Source: Melastoma dodecandrum
Lineage: Eukaryota; Streptophyta; Magnoliopsida; Myrtales; Melastomataceae
NCBI GenBank assembly: GCA_029817715.1
Contig: JARUPY010000154.1
Span: 1,391,501 to 1,455,500 of the forward strand
DNA length: 64,000 nt
Reading direction: 5' to 3'
A model generated the notes under the pieces. The model had not been told where the DNA came from. It did no database searches and saw nothing but the letters and a program-made list of their open reading frames with translations. Numbering within the stretch: position 1 is the first letter of the stretch; every line of letters begins with the position of its first letter. This document shows, one piece after another, positions 22,966 through 33,521 of the stretch. A program made the translations under genes and the position numbers.

Positions 22966-23657
22966 CTTTACATATATTTCTTCTTTAATATATTTACAAC
23001 AACCTCGTAATATATATATTTCTCAAATTTTCATAATCTATTCTTCATAATATACTATAACCTTTCAAAGGAGCAATCGAAAGCTATCCAATTATAATCG
23101 TTTCGTAATTATGATATTGTCAGGACCATCGAACAACTTGCAATATCTAATAAATGAGTTGGATCCGAGGCGAAATGAAATCTGGAAAATGAGAAACGTG
23201 CACAATTATTCTGTCGACGCACCAACTACTTGATCGTACCATCGGGAGAAAAAATTCAATGACACCACAAAAAGGAGAGAGCCCAAGTTGACGTAACAAA
23301 CAGACCAATCAGCACAATCGATGCAATCCAACTGGTTGTTGACGCGTGATATTTTTGTTTTGCATCCCCAACTTGACTTTAAACTGTTAGGTGAGTCGCC
23401 CTCACTCTCCTTCTCTTCTATCCGTTCTTGTTCAGACATCTGGGAATCATTCAACAAGACAGACCACACATTTATACCGTACCAACACCCATCCCGTCAT
23501 ACTTTCCGTCGTGGTCTAAAATGCGTCGTTGTGTCCCGCACACGTGACTTTTTTTGCTTTCGGAGTTGTTTAATGCGGGATATGAGGGAGAAGTGGAGTA
23601 AGTGTCTATAACCCAATATCTTTTGCTCTTCTCACCAATCTTCCCAGAGTAGGAACA
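22966..23657. other. Spacer and probable promoter of the SCPL gene
   Basis: An AT-rich spacer (to about 23190) is followed by DNA resembling 3830-4030 and the sequence after 22575. The duplicated unit thus includes the upstream region of the SCPL gene. No separate gene is seen. Confidence 0.5.
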
Positions 23658-26600
23658 ATGTTGCTGTTGCTTCTTCTGTTCCTCGGTTCCTTTCAAGGCT
23701 GTTCTTTTCAAAGCGTCGTCAGGTCTCTACCTGGATACGATGGGGATCTTCCCTTCTACTTCGAAACCGGGTTAGTTCTCAGTTCTCGCTTTCTTCCTTT
23801 AGCTTCCCCTAAAGTAGTAAACCTCATCCCAATGTGATGTTTTCTCGCTTCATTCAGACATCAGGCGAGACGAGATAGCATTCATCTCGTCTGCCATTTT
23901 GGAGTCTCAGCTAGTTCTGTAGGAGAAACTTCGGAAATTTGCGTCGTTTCTTTGTGACCACATGATTTGTTTCTTCTTCGTGGATGATTATCCTGAAATT
24001 TTTTCGTACGAACTAAAAACATATATCATTCATTGTTACTAAGAGACCCGCCTCAGGATTAGTTTCGCCGACAATGGAGGTGTTTGAGCTACCTTTGCAC
24101 GCATGTCGAAGGTTTACTTTTCTCTTAAAATAAAGTGGTCCTGTTCATAAAATGGACCTCCGTAGAAACACGTGTCGTATAAGATACAACTCACGGTGTA
24201 TTACTATCTTATTCGGAGGTTCATTTTTTGGAGGTAGAACGTTCCCATGATTGCTGCTGTCTCGATCAATAATTCCAGTTCTGATAGGGATAGAAGACTT
24301 GGCATGAAAATAATTGTTTGAATTGGATGGTAGTTGGAACTGAAATTCGCTTAGATAATGAAATATATTCAGTTTAAATGTCTTGAGCTTAAGTATCTTG
24401 ATTAGGGGAAACTAAAGCATTCTTACTTAGGCACAGAACTATTCGCCTAGAAAAGGAACCCGAAATGAGAGATACTTAAAGAGTTAGAGACCATTTTACC
24501 AATGTCATCTAATTCAGATTTTATCGGAGTATGAAATAACCAGAGACGTACTTGATGATCAATGAGAAAAGCTATCGGTGTCTCTTGTTAAATGTACACT
24601 GTGTAATTAATTTCTGCGATGGTGGTTGGGAGTTGTTAGATATATTGGGGTTGGAGAACTGAAGGAGGTTCAGCTGTTCTACTATTTTGCCGCATCAGAG
24701 AGTCGGCCAGAGGACGACCCGCTCCTGCTTTGGCTAACCGGTGGTCCTGGTTGTTCCGCACTCTCTGGCCTCATCTACGAAGTTGGTACGATACCCTAGT
24801 ATATGCACTATCGTTCAGGCAAAAAATTCTTAGAGAAAATTATGGTTACAGATTTATGACTTTTGCAGGGCCGTTCACATTTGATTTGAAGGCACCACAT
24901 ACATACCCGCCCAAGTTAGTGCTGAACCCATACTCGTGGACGAAGGTGGTGACGCGACGCCTTGCGGTTGAGATTTGTTATTCTATCTGGCCCTCATTGG
25001 GGTATTCTCCATCTAAATTCTGGTAGGTCTCGAGCATGATATTTGTAGATTCCCCCGTGGGGACGGGATTTTCTTATTCCACTACTCAACAAGGTTATGA
25101 CTCGAGCGCTACAAAGGAATCCGTGGATTTGTATGAATTCATGAGGAAGGTAAGAACACAAATAGAAATGCTCATTATAGTAGTGACAATTATTTGTATT
25201 TTTTCGATATACCGAAGTTTAATCTGCACATCATCCTTATTCTTTTTTCTGACTTTCAGTGGTTGCAAACTCATCCCAAATTCTTGACAAATCCACTGTA
25301 CATAAGCGGTGATTCCTACAGCGGGATCATCGTGCCGATGGTAGCTTACCATATTTCAAATGGTGAAGTCCTATATGAGAATCTAAACCTACTCCTCAAA
25401 GCAGTGTTTCTACACACCCTTCATCCTTTTATCGCTCGTCATTATGGTTAATTCGAGAATATAATGCTGAACATGAAGCCAAGGAAAGAAGCGAATGGCA
25501 AATTGATGTTCTTTGGTGTTTCTTTCCATTTTAGCAAAATCATGATGTGCATGCGGTCACATCCTAAATTTTTCAGGTAACATGGAAGGATTGTTCCCAA
25601 GAATGAATCTTCAGGTAAATTTCTTATATTCGATATGGTATGCTTGTTTAATTCTTCTAATGAAGTTTATGATTGGACTTGTTCTAAGTGGATCAATCTT
25701 TTCAGGGTTATATCGTCGGAAACCCAATGACTCTGGCGGATTCAGACATTAATTCGAGAGTTGAATATGCCTTCTACAAATCCCTTCTATCCATCGAGTT
25801 ATACGAGGTAAAATCAAATCACACATCTTACCTGTGTCAAAAATGCTGTAACTGTTGAATATCTTGGGATGTGGACTCTTTGTCTATTTCCATAGGCTTG
25901 CACGGCAGCCGACTTCTGATACATGCCGATGCATGTACAAGCTGTTATGACACATCCATTCTGATAAGCTTTTTCTTTCGTTTAATCTTTAAAGTCGGCC
26001 AGGCACCATTGCAATGGAGATTACATAAATGTCAATCAAGGGAATGCCGCCTGCATTGATGACCTTAAACTCATCAATAAGGTCAGAAGCCAGTCAAAGA
26101 CTCCTAGTTTGCAGCCTTATGTATTTCTGATTCCAAGCAAGGCTGCTGCCTTTATCCATGGCTATTAAAAGCGGTTATGCTTTTGGAAATGGAAAGATGG
26201 TTCGCAGCTTACTCGAACTTATCTGAATTTGCATGCTTACGGTTGTGGATTTCATTTCACTTTCAGTGCCTGGAAAATATTTACATTGCAATGATATTGG
26301 AGCCCGACTGTGCTACACTCTCTCCTGAACCACGAAGATTACTGAGACGGGAATTGGGCTCCAGCCGCGATGAGGACTTCTTAAACTTCACCCTCAAGCC
26401 ACGTGACCATATTACCTGGTGCCGGGTATGGCCTCTACTTATATGCATGAACACATTCACCTCCATTATTTCGATAATGAGTTTATTTCAATATTGACTT
26501 TATTGAATGACTAATTCTATTGCTTTTATTCTTTTATTAGTCTTACAATTATTTGGCGATTTACATTTGGGCCAATGATGAATCGGTTCAAGATGCACTT

Positions 26601-27438
26601 CATATAAGAATGGTATTCTTGCAACCATCTAAAATTTCCCGAAGTTTAGTTTTCACAATTTACGACCACTATAAACTCGTGTTTCCCTTGTATGGATTCT
26701 AAATCTTAGGGCACTGTTCCCAAATGGACAAGATGCAATGACTCAATATCTTTCTCGGAGAATGTCAATGATACTGTGGATTATCACCGGCAGCTCCTAC
26801 GAAGAGGATATCGTGGGCTCGTCTACAGGTAATACAAGCTTATGTGTATTAACTACACTTGGCTGCATGGCCGAAAAGAATGCTTTCATTTTTATCGATG
26901 CCGCCTTTCTGAATAAGGGTACTGTTGCTTGATTTTGTTTTACAAAGCGGTGACCATGACATGGTATTTCCATACTTGGGGACGCTCAAATGGATTGGCC
27001 TGCTAAATCTATCGATCACCAGTGAATGGCAGCCCTGGACAGTTGATGGTCAAGTTGCAGGGTTAGCATTATATTAAACCCAATGTTTTTTTTTCTTTTT
27101 GCTTGTCTTTTTTAAGTACTTTGCTTGCTATGCTATGGTTTGTTTATCCTCATCGATGCGAATCTATGATGTCACTGTTGTAGGTATACGATCAAGTATA
27201 ATGATACAGTGTCCCAGCTCGTGTTCGCGACCGTGCTGGCAAGTTTCACCTCTATTGCCTTTTCTATTATTGATGTTGTTTCCATCTTCATAAAAATCAT
27301 ATCTTGGGTAACATTGTTGTGGGTGTGCACGTTGGGGCATAGGGCGCGGGACATACAGCACCGGAGTATAAGCCCAAACAATGTCTCGCGATGATAAGGA
27401 GGTGGTTGGCACATTTCCCCCTTACCTCCCATCTGTAA
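23658..27438 (+). CDS. Serine carboxypeptidase-like protein (clade IA acyltransferase type), 14 exons
   Basis: Fourteen exons can be joined with consistent phases into 467 codons: 23658-23770, 24640-24785, 24869-24945, 25027-25149, 25260-25362, 25577-25614, 25706-25807, 25995-26081, 26267-26425, 26541-26612, 26710-26828, 26948-27061, 27184-27238, 27343-27438. The length is normal for the family. A leucine-rich signal peptide is followed by [15 protein letters not shown]. The oxyanion-hole region [13 protein letters not shown] is the form usual in clade IA. The catalytic triad is Ser172 in GDSYSG, Asp382 in SGDHD and His440 in GHTAPEY. These secreted or vacuolar enzymes often transfer acyl groups from glucose esters in phenolic metabolism; the substrate cannot be inferred. 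All introns are GT-AG except the last, which appears to use a GC donor (GCAAGT at 27239). No disabling mutation was found. A damaged inverted copy follows tail-to-tail. Confidence 0.88.
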
Positions 27439-27439
27439 G

Positions 27440-28569
27440 ATTTATTTTCCATTATCTCATATTTGACAGCTTCTTATGGACTGAACTACGAGTAAGGCTT
27501 GAAATTGGGCTTAGTTTGCCCCAAATACTATTTGCATTGAACTCATGACTCATTCATACTCGTATAAGAAATATGTTGGGCCGAATGTAATTTGGCAAAA
27601 CGAAACGATACCTCTAAGTTTTTTATGCCAGATCGATGCTTTTCCATTATTTTTCTCGGGAACAGATAATGGAAAATAAATCTTACAGATGGGAGGTCAG
27701 GGGGAAATGTGCCAACCACCTTCTTATCACCGCGAGAAATGTGCCATTCGCTGGTGACTGATAGATTTAAAAGGCCAATCCATTTGAGCGTCCCCAAGTA
27801 TGGAAATGCAATGTCGTGATCGCCGCTTGTTAGCACAAAACAAAATCAAGTAATGGCACCCTTAATCAGAAAGACTATATCGACTGAAACGAAACCATCC
27901 CTTTCAGCACTGCAGCCAAGAGTAGGGCACAAATGCATTTCCATTTTGAGCCTCTTGATGTCTTATGAGTTTGTATTACCTGTAGACGAGTGCGCGATAT
28001 CCTCTTCGTATGAGCTCCCGGTGATAAGGCACGGTATCATTGACATTCTTCATGTAAGATAGGGAGTCATTGCATCTTGTCCATTTGGGAACAGTCCCCT
28101 AAGATTTAGAATCCAGACAAGAGAAGCAAGACTGCTCGTAAATTGGGAAGTGGAAATTTTAGATGGTTTCAAGATTACCTTTCTTATATGAAGTGCATCT
28201 TGAACCGACTCATCTTTAGCCCAAGCGTAAATTGACAGATAATTATAATACTGATTAAAAGAAAAAAAACAAAATATAGAATTTGTTGATCAATAAACTC
28301 ATTATCGAAATAATGGAGGCGAATGTGTTCGTGCATATAAGTAGAGACCATACCCGACACCAAGTGTTATGATCACGTAGCTTGAGTGTGAAGTTTAATA
28401 AGTCTTCGTCACGGATGAAGCCAAAGTCCCCTCTCAGTAATCTTTGAGGTTCATTAACAGGTCGAATCTGGTTTTCTTGTCCTGATGAATGCACATGTTG
28501 CCCCCCTAAATCATTTTGGGCGATATAAGAGGAGTCTCGTGTAAGAACACTGAGTTCAAATCTATGCAC
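27440..28569 (-). pseudogene. Inverted, degenerate SCPL copy (exons 9-14)
   Basis: Reading the - strand gives, in order, exon 9 (RDEDLLNFTLKLRD, TWCR near 28450-28380), exon 10 (near 28240-28170), exon 11 (near 28110-27985) and exon 12 ([18 protein letters not shown], 27836-27750). It then jumps directly to the end of exon 14 (about 27737-27667), with exon 13 and the catalytic GHTAPEY missing. It lies tail-to-tail with the intact gene, and its exon 14 segment is the reverse complement of 27383-27460. Exons 1-8 are not seen. It cannot encode an enzyme. Confidence 0.82.
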
Positions 28570-28919
28570 GACTCCCTTATTAAGCTATACGCTAATGTGA
28601 TGTATCATCTAATTGTGTACATGCTACATCTTGCTGTAGGATTTTTATGAATGGGAGCCTATTGAGCTAACTTGTACCCTCATCGCTTGTCGATGAAAGG
28701 GAGCCTATTTAGCAGCGTAAAAGCATGAACCTCCGCATTGTACGCGTGAGAGCTTTTACTGAGGCCTCCTAAATTTGATAAGAGAATTCTCAATGAAAGA
28801 GAATCAATGGACCGCCCCCTTAGAGGCAACGTCAAGCAGTTTGGTAAATTGCAGCTCCAAGGTAATATGTCACCTAAGTGATAAAACAGATCCAGATTCA
28901 TATCCATGGGATGAACAAA
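28570..28919. other. Unassigned spacer
   Basis: This lies between the inverted SCPL copy and the gag relic. Possible weak continuation of the gag relic begins around 28800, but I cannot support a call. Confidence 0.4.
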
Positions 28920-29720
28920 CGAGCGGAGGTAGAGCTCTACCGGATTCATATCCAGAAGCCATAGATAAAGACTATCCATTCCCTTGAGGATATCAGATCT
29001 TGATTTCGCCCTATTTTCATGGAAAGAAAGGATGTTTTTGGTAGAGCATATCGTTCGTTTCAAATATCAAGTGGGCAAAATGGCCGCTAATGGTTTCTAA
29101 AAGTTAGGGCCCAGGATCACTTACGGGTACTGCCTTCTCTTGGCATGTCAACATGCCTCCAAATTCAATCAGAAATTAGAAAGAGATGCAAGTGTAGTTC
29201 ACCCTTGCTTTCGCCCAATCAGACTTGTCGGTCACTCTAGATGAGTTGACTCACATTAAGCAACAACTGCACAAACCGGTGGATGCCTTCTTAACTAGGC
29301 TCAAAAAAGCCCGACTGGGGTGTAAAACGTCTTCGTTGGAGGATGAGCTAATTGTCATTGCTCACAATGCCCTCCTTCTCCGACTTAGGAAAAAGTTAAA
29401 AGGAAAAGTTTATAGATTGAAACGAGAGCTCACTAGAAGAATAATTTGTTAGGAGAATTTGATCAAATGAAAGATGCAGGCAAAATGTAATTATACCATT
29501 GGGCCCATGACGACTTATCAAGTAAAAATGGTAGTAGATATTGATACGAAGAAATATGTGAAAGGGCAACCTTTTACCTACAACGCCTTATTAAAAAAAA
29601 ATTTAGAGTAAAACTTCGTCGGAGATTAACGGAGGAGTGGAAATACTCCTTTGATAAGGATAAGGCGGATGTCATGTTTTATTTCATGTTGCAAAATGAG
29701 CGAATTCATTTGATGAACCA
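28920..29720 (+). pseudogene. Ty3-gypsy gag relic
   Basis: Translation in + strand frames with several stops gives SLTGTAFSWHVNMPPNSI followed by KEM, then KKARLGCKTSSLEDELI with ALLLRLRKKLKG. Later comes VKGQPFTYNAL, then EEWKYSFDKDKADVMFYFM. These follow the order of a plant retrotransposon gag (matrix/capsid part, then the segment before the zinc knuckle). There are multiple stops and frameshifts, and no LTR or pol is seen, so it is an old fragment. Confidence 0.72.
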
Positions 29721-30085
29721 ACATCAATTAACTCTCTTCATATCTTCATCTCTTTCCTCGAGCTATCCGCGATCCTAAATCACCGGTGATTTCATAACGG
29801 AACGAAAGACGGGTCAAATGGTTGACTGGAATAAGAATAAAAGGATTGATTCTTCGATCGATGGTATCAATACTTGTGAAGGAAGTCCTTTAACGCGTCG
29901 AACCTTCATAGAGGAACCTTCCCCGATCCCATCTTGTTTTCCTCATCGACTACTAAAAGCGGCGAGACCACTCCCCAGCATCCTGCCGGAAAGATCCGTT
30001 TTTTAACATCCACCAATACAGAGGAAATCCAAGGCAAACCACAAATCGGAGAGTTGTAAAAAGAGATCTTCAAGTCTGTGAGAGG
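29721..30085. other. Promoter and 5' UTR region of the CYSTM gene
   Basis: No coding similarity was seen. The last part before 30086 should be the 5' UTR of the small gene that follows. Confidence 0.45.
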
Positions 30086-31756
30086 ATGAGTTACTACAAC
30101 CAGCAGCAGCCCCCTGTCGGAGTCCCACCCCCTCAAGGTGGTCGATTCTTGGTTTTTCTTGGTTTTTTTGAAGTTTCTTCTTGGCCGATCTCAGTGTTTC
30201 TTGTTTCGTTGTGTCGATCTGTTCAGATCAGCTACGGCGGTGCGGTTTCTAGCTGTGTTTCTATTCTTGGTGGGGGAGTCGATCTGAGGGGTTTAATTAT
30301 TGTTCTGTTTGATTGTTATAATGACCCCTACTAGTTGATTTGTAGTGAGGGGAGATGGGCAGTGATTACTGGTCGATGGGAATATTTTGAATGATTAGTG
30401 TGCGATTTTGATCGAAATAGGTTACCCGCCCGAAGGTTACCCTAAGGGTGCTTACCCGCCACCGGGATACCCGCCTCAGGGTTACCCAGCAGGTGGTTAT
30501 CCACCACAGGGGTACCCGCCTCAGCAAGGGTACCCTCCGCCGCAGTATGCCCCCCAGTATGCGGCGCAGCCCCCGCAGCAGAACCAGAGCACTGGCATGC
30601 TAGAAGGATGGTAAGCTTTCCTTCCTATTGCATCTGGACGCATTTTCAATTGGAGTTGGTTTGGGGATATTTTTGGATTACTGGGGCAACTAGACCATGT
30701 CTTTTAATCAAAGACCTGCCACTGATTCTGCTTATGTGAATGATGTGCTTGTGGTGAGTCTTGATTTCTAACTGTGAGCCCTTTTCTGACCTTTGAAACC
30801 ATTTGTTTTGAACGATTCAACTCAAATTTAGGAATAGAGATCTTGGTTCTGGTTCATAGGGACATGGCTGTTCTTTTCTTTTGGTGGAAGATGGCAGGCA
30901 GTTTCAGTGCAGGGTCTTTCTGGCTTTTTTTTAAATAGGTTCAGTTAATTTAATTCCTTGCTGAAAATACCACTTGCATCTTCTTGTGCCAGGAGTCGTC
31001 CATCTTTGAGATTTTGGTAGAACTCTCTTATGTGATATTTCGACAGTCAAAGCAATTTTACATTTGGTTTTCGTGGGAATGGTTCAACTTTGACCAGTAA
31101 AAGCCAGCTTGGAAGTTGAGCCGGCGTGTGCCATTTGGGTAAGGCAGATTCAGGCCGTGATGTTTCTAAGGGAAGTTAGGTTTCTGTCATCTTCGATTCG
31201 AACGTCCAAATGATATCTTTCTATTTTTCGACCTTGACTTTCAAGAAACTGACGAGATTTTTTTGTCCTGCCACAAGGATAATCAATATGATGTTAACCT
31301 GGGCATCATCAGGGTAGTTGGGATTTGGTGAAGGGTGTTGGGTGTTTATGGCCTGTCTAACTTGGTCATATTTAATCACAATTCTTTTCTTTTAAATGCA
31401 ACGCCTGAAAGGGTTGTTCTACCTGGGTTGAGAAGTTAGATGAACCTCCCTGCTCTGATATGTTTCTGGGTAGTTGCCATCTGTTGGACTTTATGCTTTG
31501 TTATAAGCTATAGAATATTAAGAATGCCAGCAAGTGCATATAATGATCCAAGCAATTGCATTTATTTTATTATGTTTTTCTTCCAATGGACGGTGAGACT
31601 GGTCAAGGTTGGTGTGTTAAATATTTTGGCTGTTGTTACCTTTTAGTATAAGGATCCGAATCCGATGGTGCCAATTGGTTCACTAATCGACTCATGCCTT
31701 TCTCCAACAGCTTGGCTGCGTTGTGCTGTTGCTGCCTGCTGGAAGCCTGCTTCTGA
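30086..31756 (+). CDS. Small CYSTM-domain protein with a GYPP-repeat N-terminus
   Basis: Three exons join in phase to 95 codons: 30086-30137, 30421-30610 and 31711-31756. Exon 1 gives MSYYNQQQPPVGVPPPQG. Exon 2 is a proline/glycine/tyrosine-rich stretch with repeated GYPPQG units. Exon 3 encodes the cysteine-rich transmembrane module, ALCCCCLLEACF, directly before the stop. This is the architecture of plant CYSTM proteins, small tail-anchored membrane proteins linked to stress tolerance. The last exon is only 46 bp and lies 1.1 kb downstream, so simple ORF searches would miss it. No defect was seen. Confidence 0.88.
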
Positions 31757-32156
31757 GGATGGGGCTGTCGCCCTGCAGATATATCCTGAGAACATGGGAC
31801 ACTACTCTTATCATTTCCTTGATTTGCTACATTGTCTTGCGTCTTTAGTTTCTGTGTCGATTATTTGTGTATCAATGCCGAGACCATTTGGATATGATGA
31901 ATGAAGGGAAAACCCGTTCCTGTGCTTATTCGCTTCTGTTATTGTGAAAATAATCCTTGATTTTTAAAAAGGATTAGATCGTTAAACCTTTCTAGATTTA
32001 AGAATATCGACATCTCCGCCATGGAAAGAAAAATATATCGGGTCATTAAATTTTTGGGTGTTTTCGGGCAAAATGAGATCATAACCTTCCTTTAACTGAT
32101 AATAAATTGTGATGTATTAAATACCACGGTTCGTCCGAGAACTTACAAACAAGATA
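31757..32156. other. Intergenic spacer
   Basis: This holds the 3' UTR of the CYSTM gene and the upstream region of the inhibitor-like gene. Nothing else was recognised. Confidence 0.5.
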
Positions 32157-32705
32157 ATGGCTTTGAAATTGGCGTCAGTTTCAATGGTCCTGTTCCTGTT
32201 CGTGATTTACTACATCCTTTTGATGATCCCTTCCACCTGCGGGACGTCCGACAGTGACCTGTCATGGATATGTTCGTTGACGCAGAATGACGAGCACTGC
32301 AAACAGCTCCTGCTGAGCGACCCGCGAACCAATTCCTCGGACCCGCCCCTCATATCCCTCATATCCATTGAGCTCGCCCTCAAACAGGCGACGTACAACC
32401 TTGGGGAATTCACTGGATACCGGGACAACTCAACAGACCCAAGTCTGGGAAAATTGTTCGGGAATTGCACGGAGATGTACCAGGCCATCGTGTATGATCT
32501 TGACAAGGTGTATGGCCTTTCGAAGCAGGGTGACTATAAGGGGGTCTTGAATGAGGGCATTCCCACGAAGTAGGTGTATGACTGTGAGAATGGTCTGCCT
32601 CCATCTTTGCCCACGATGGCCATCACGGAAGACATGCTCCTGGCACTCGAAACCCTGTCTGGAGTCGCCTCCTACGTGGTATACAAGACATTGAGACATC
32701 CTTAG
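32157..32705 (+). pseudogene. Pectinesterase/invertase inhibitor (PMEI) family gene with premature stop
   Basis: A single-exon frame of 182 codons has a hydrophobic signal peptide (MVLFLFVIYYILLMI). It then has the first PMEI disulfide pair in WICSLTQNDEHC, the third cysteine in LFGNC, and KQGDYKGVLNEG before a TAG at 32571-32573. The same frame continues with VYDCENG, which carries the expected fourth cysteine, and LLALETLSGVASYVVYK, ending at TAG 32703-32705. PMEI proteins are secreted four-helix bundles that inhibit pectin methylesterase or invertase. The stop removes the fourth helix and breaks the second disulfide. Overall length and layout are otherwise normal. It is probably a recent pseudogene, unless read-through occurs or the stop is a sequencing error. 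Confidence 0.8.
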
Positions 32706-33521
32706 GGGAACTTCTCTGCCGGCTGCATCTATGCGTACAGCGGATGTTCATTTTGTTCCTTCCTTTATCAATAAATTTTTCTTTGGCAGTGTTGATCCGA
32801 ACAATTATCGCCGTGAACCATGTTTACTATGCTGAATCATCCGAAGATATGCTTCTTTTTCAAATATCAATTCATTTCTTCTGATACAGCAGAAACATAA
32901 ATTGAAAAATCTCTATACAAGGCAAAATTACTACAGGGATTTATATATATATATACTCCTATTCAAGGGCATTACTACTCCAGCTTAGCTTCCCAGTACA
33001 TCTCAGCGAGCCTCGACGAATGGGTAAGTTGCGCTGAGGCTTTGTAAATAGAGGTGAGCATAGGTAGAGGATATACCTGGAACCGAAGCGAACTGATACT
33101 GGTGGGTGCAGGATATGATAGGATACAGGTATCTAACCCCTACTTGTTAGATCCTCCAGGGTGTAACTCCAGAGCTTCGAACCTAGTTTCTCTGGTTCAT
33201 TCTTCGATGTGTTGAACAAAAGTTACCTCTTTTGGGAGATATAATAACTAGACATATTGACATACATGTTGTTAAGAAAATTATAAACATAAAAATGAAA
33301 CATGTAGAACCGAATCATTGAGGCATGGAAAAAATTCCTTCATTGTTGGACGGAATCCATGCATCGTCTCTGCGATTAGCCTGGATAAATTGCAAATCGT
33401 CGCATAACGATGCTATTTAGCAGATTTTCTATTGGAATTTGACCGCTAGAATCTATCCCGTTGTCTGTCTCTACTGCTTCTCTGCAGCAAACCATCCAGT
33501 GCAAAATGCTTTCCTGCTCTC
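32706..33521. other. Intergenic spacer
   Basis: AT-rich, with a short TA microsatellite near 32943-32956. No gene was recognised. The region lies downstream of both converging neighbours. Confidence 0.5.

Noticed and set aside
32943..32956. TA microsatellite
   Set aside because: Short and ordinary for AT-rich plant intergenic DNA.
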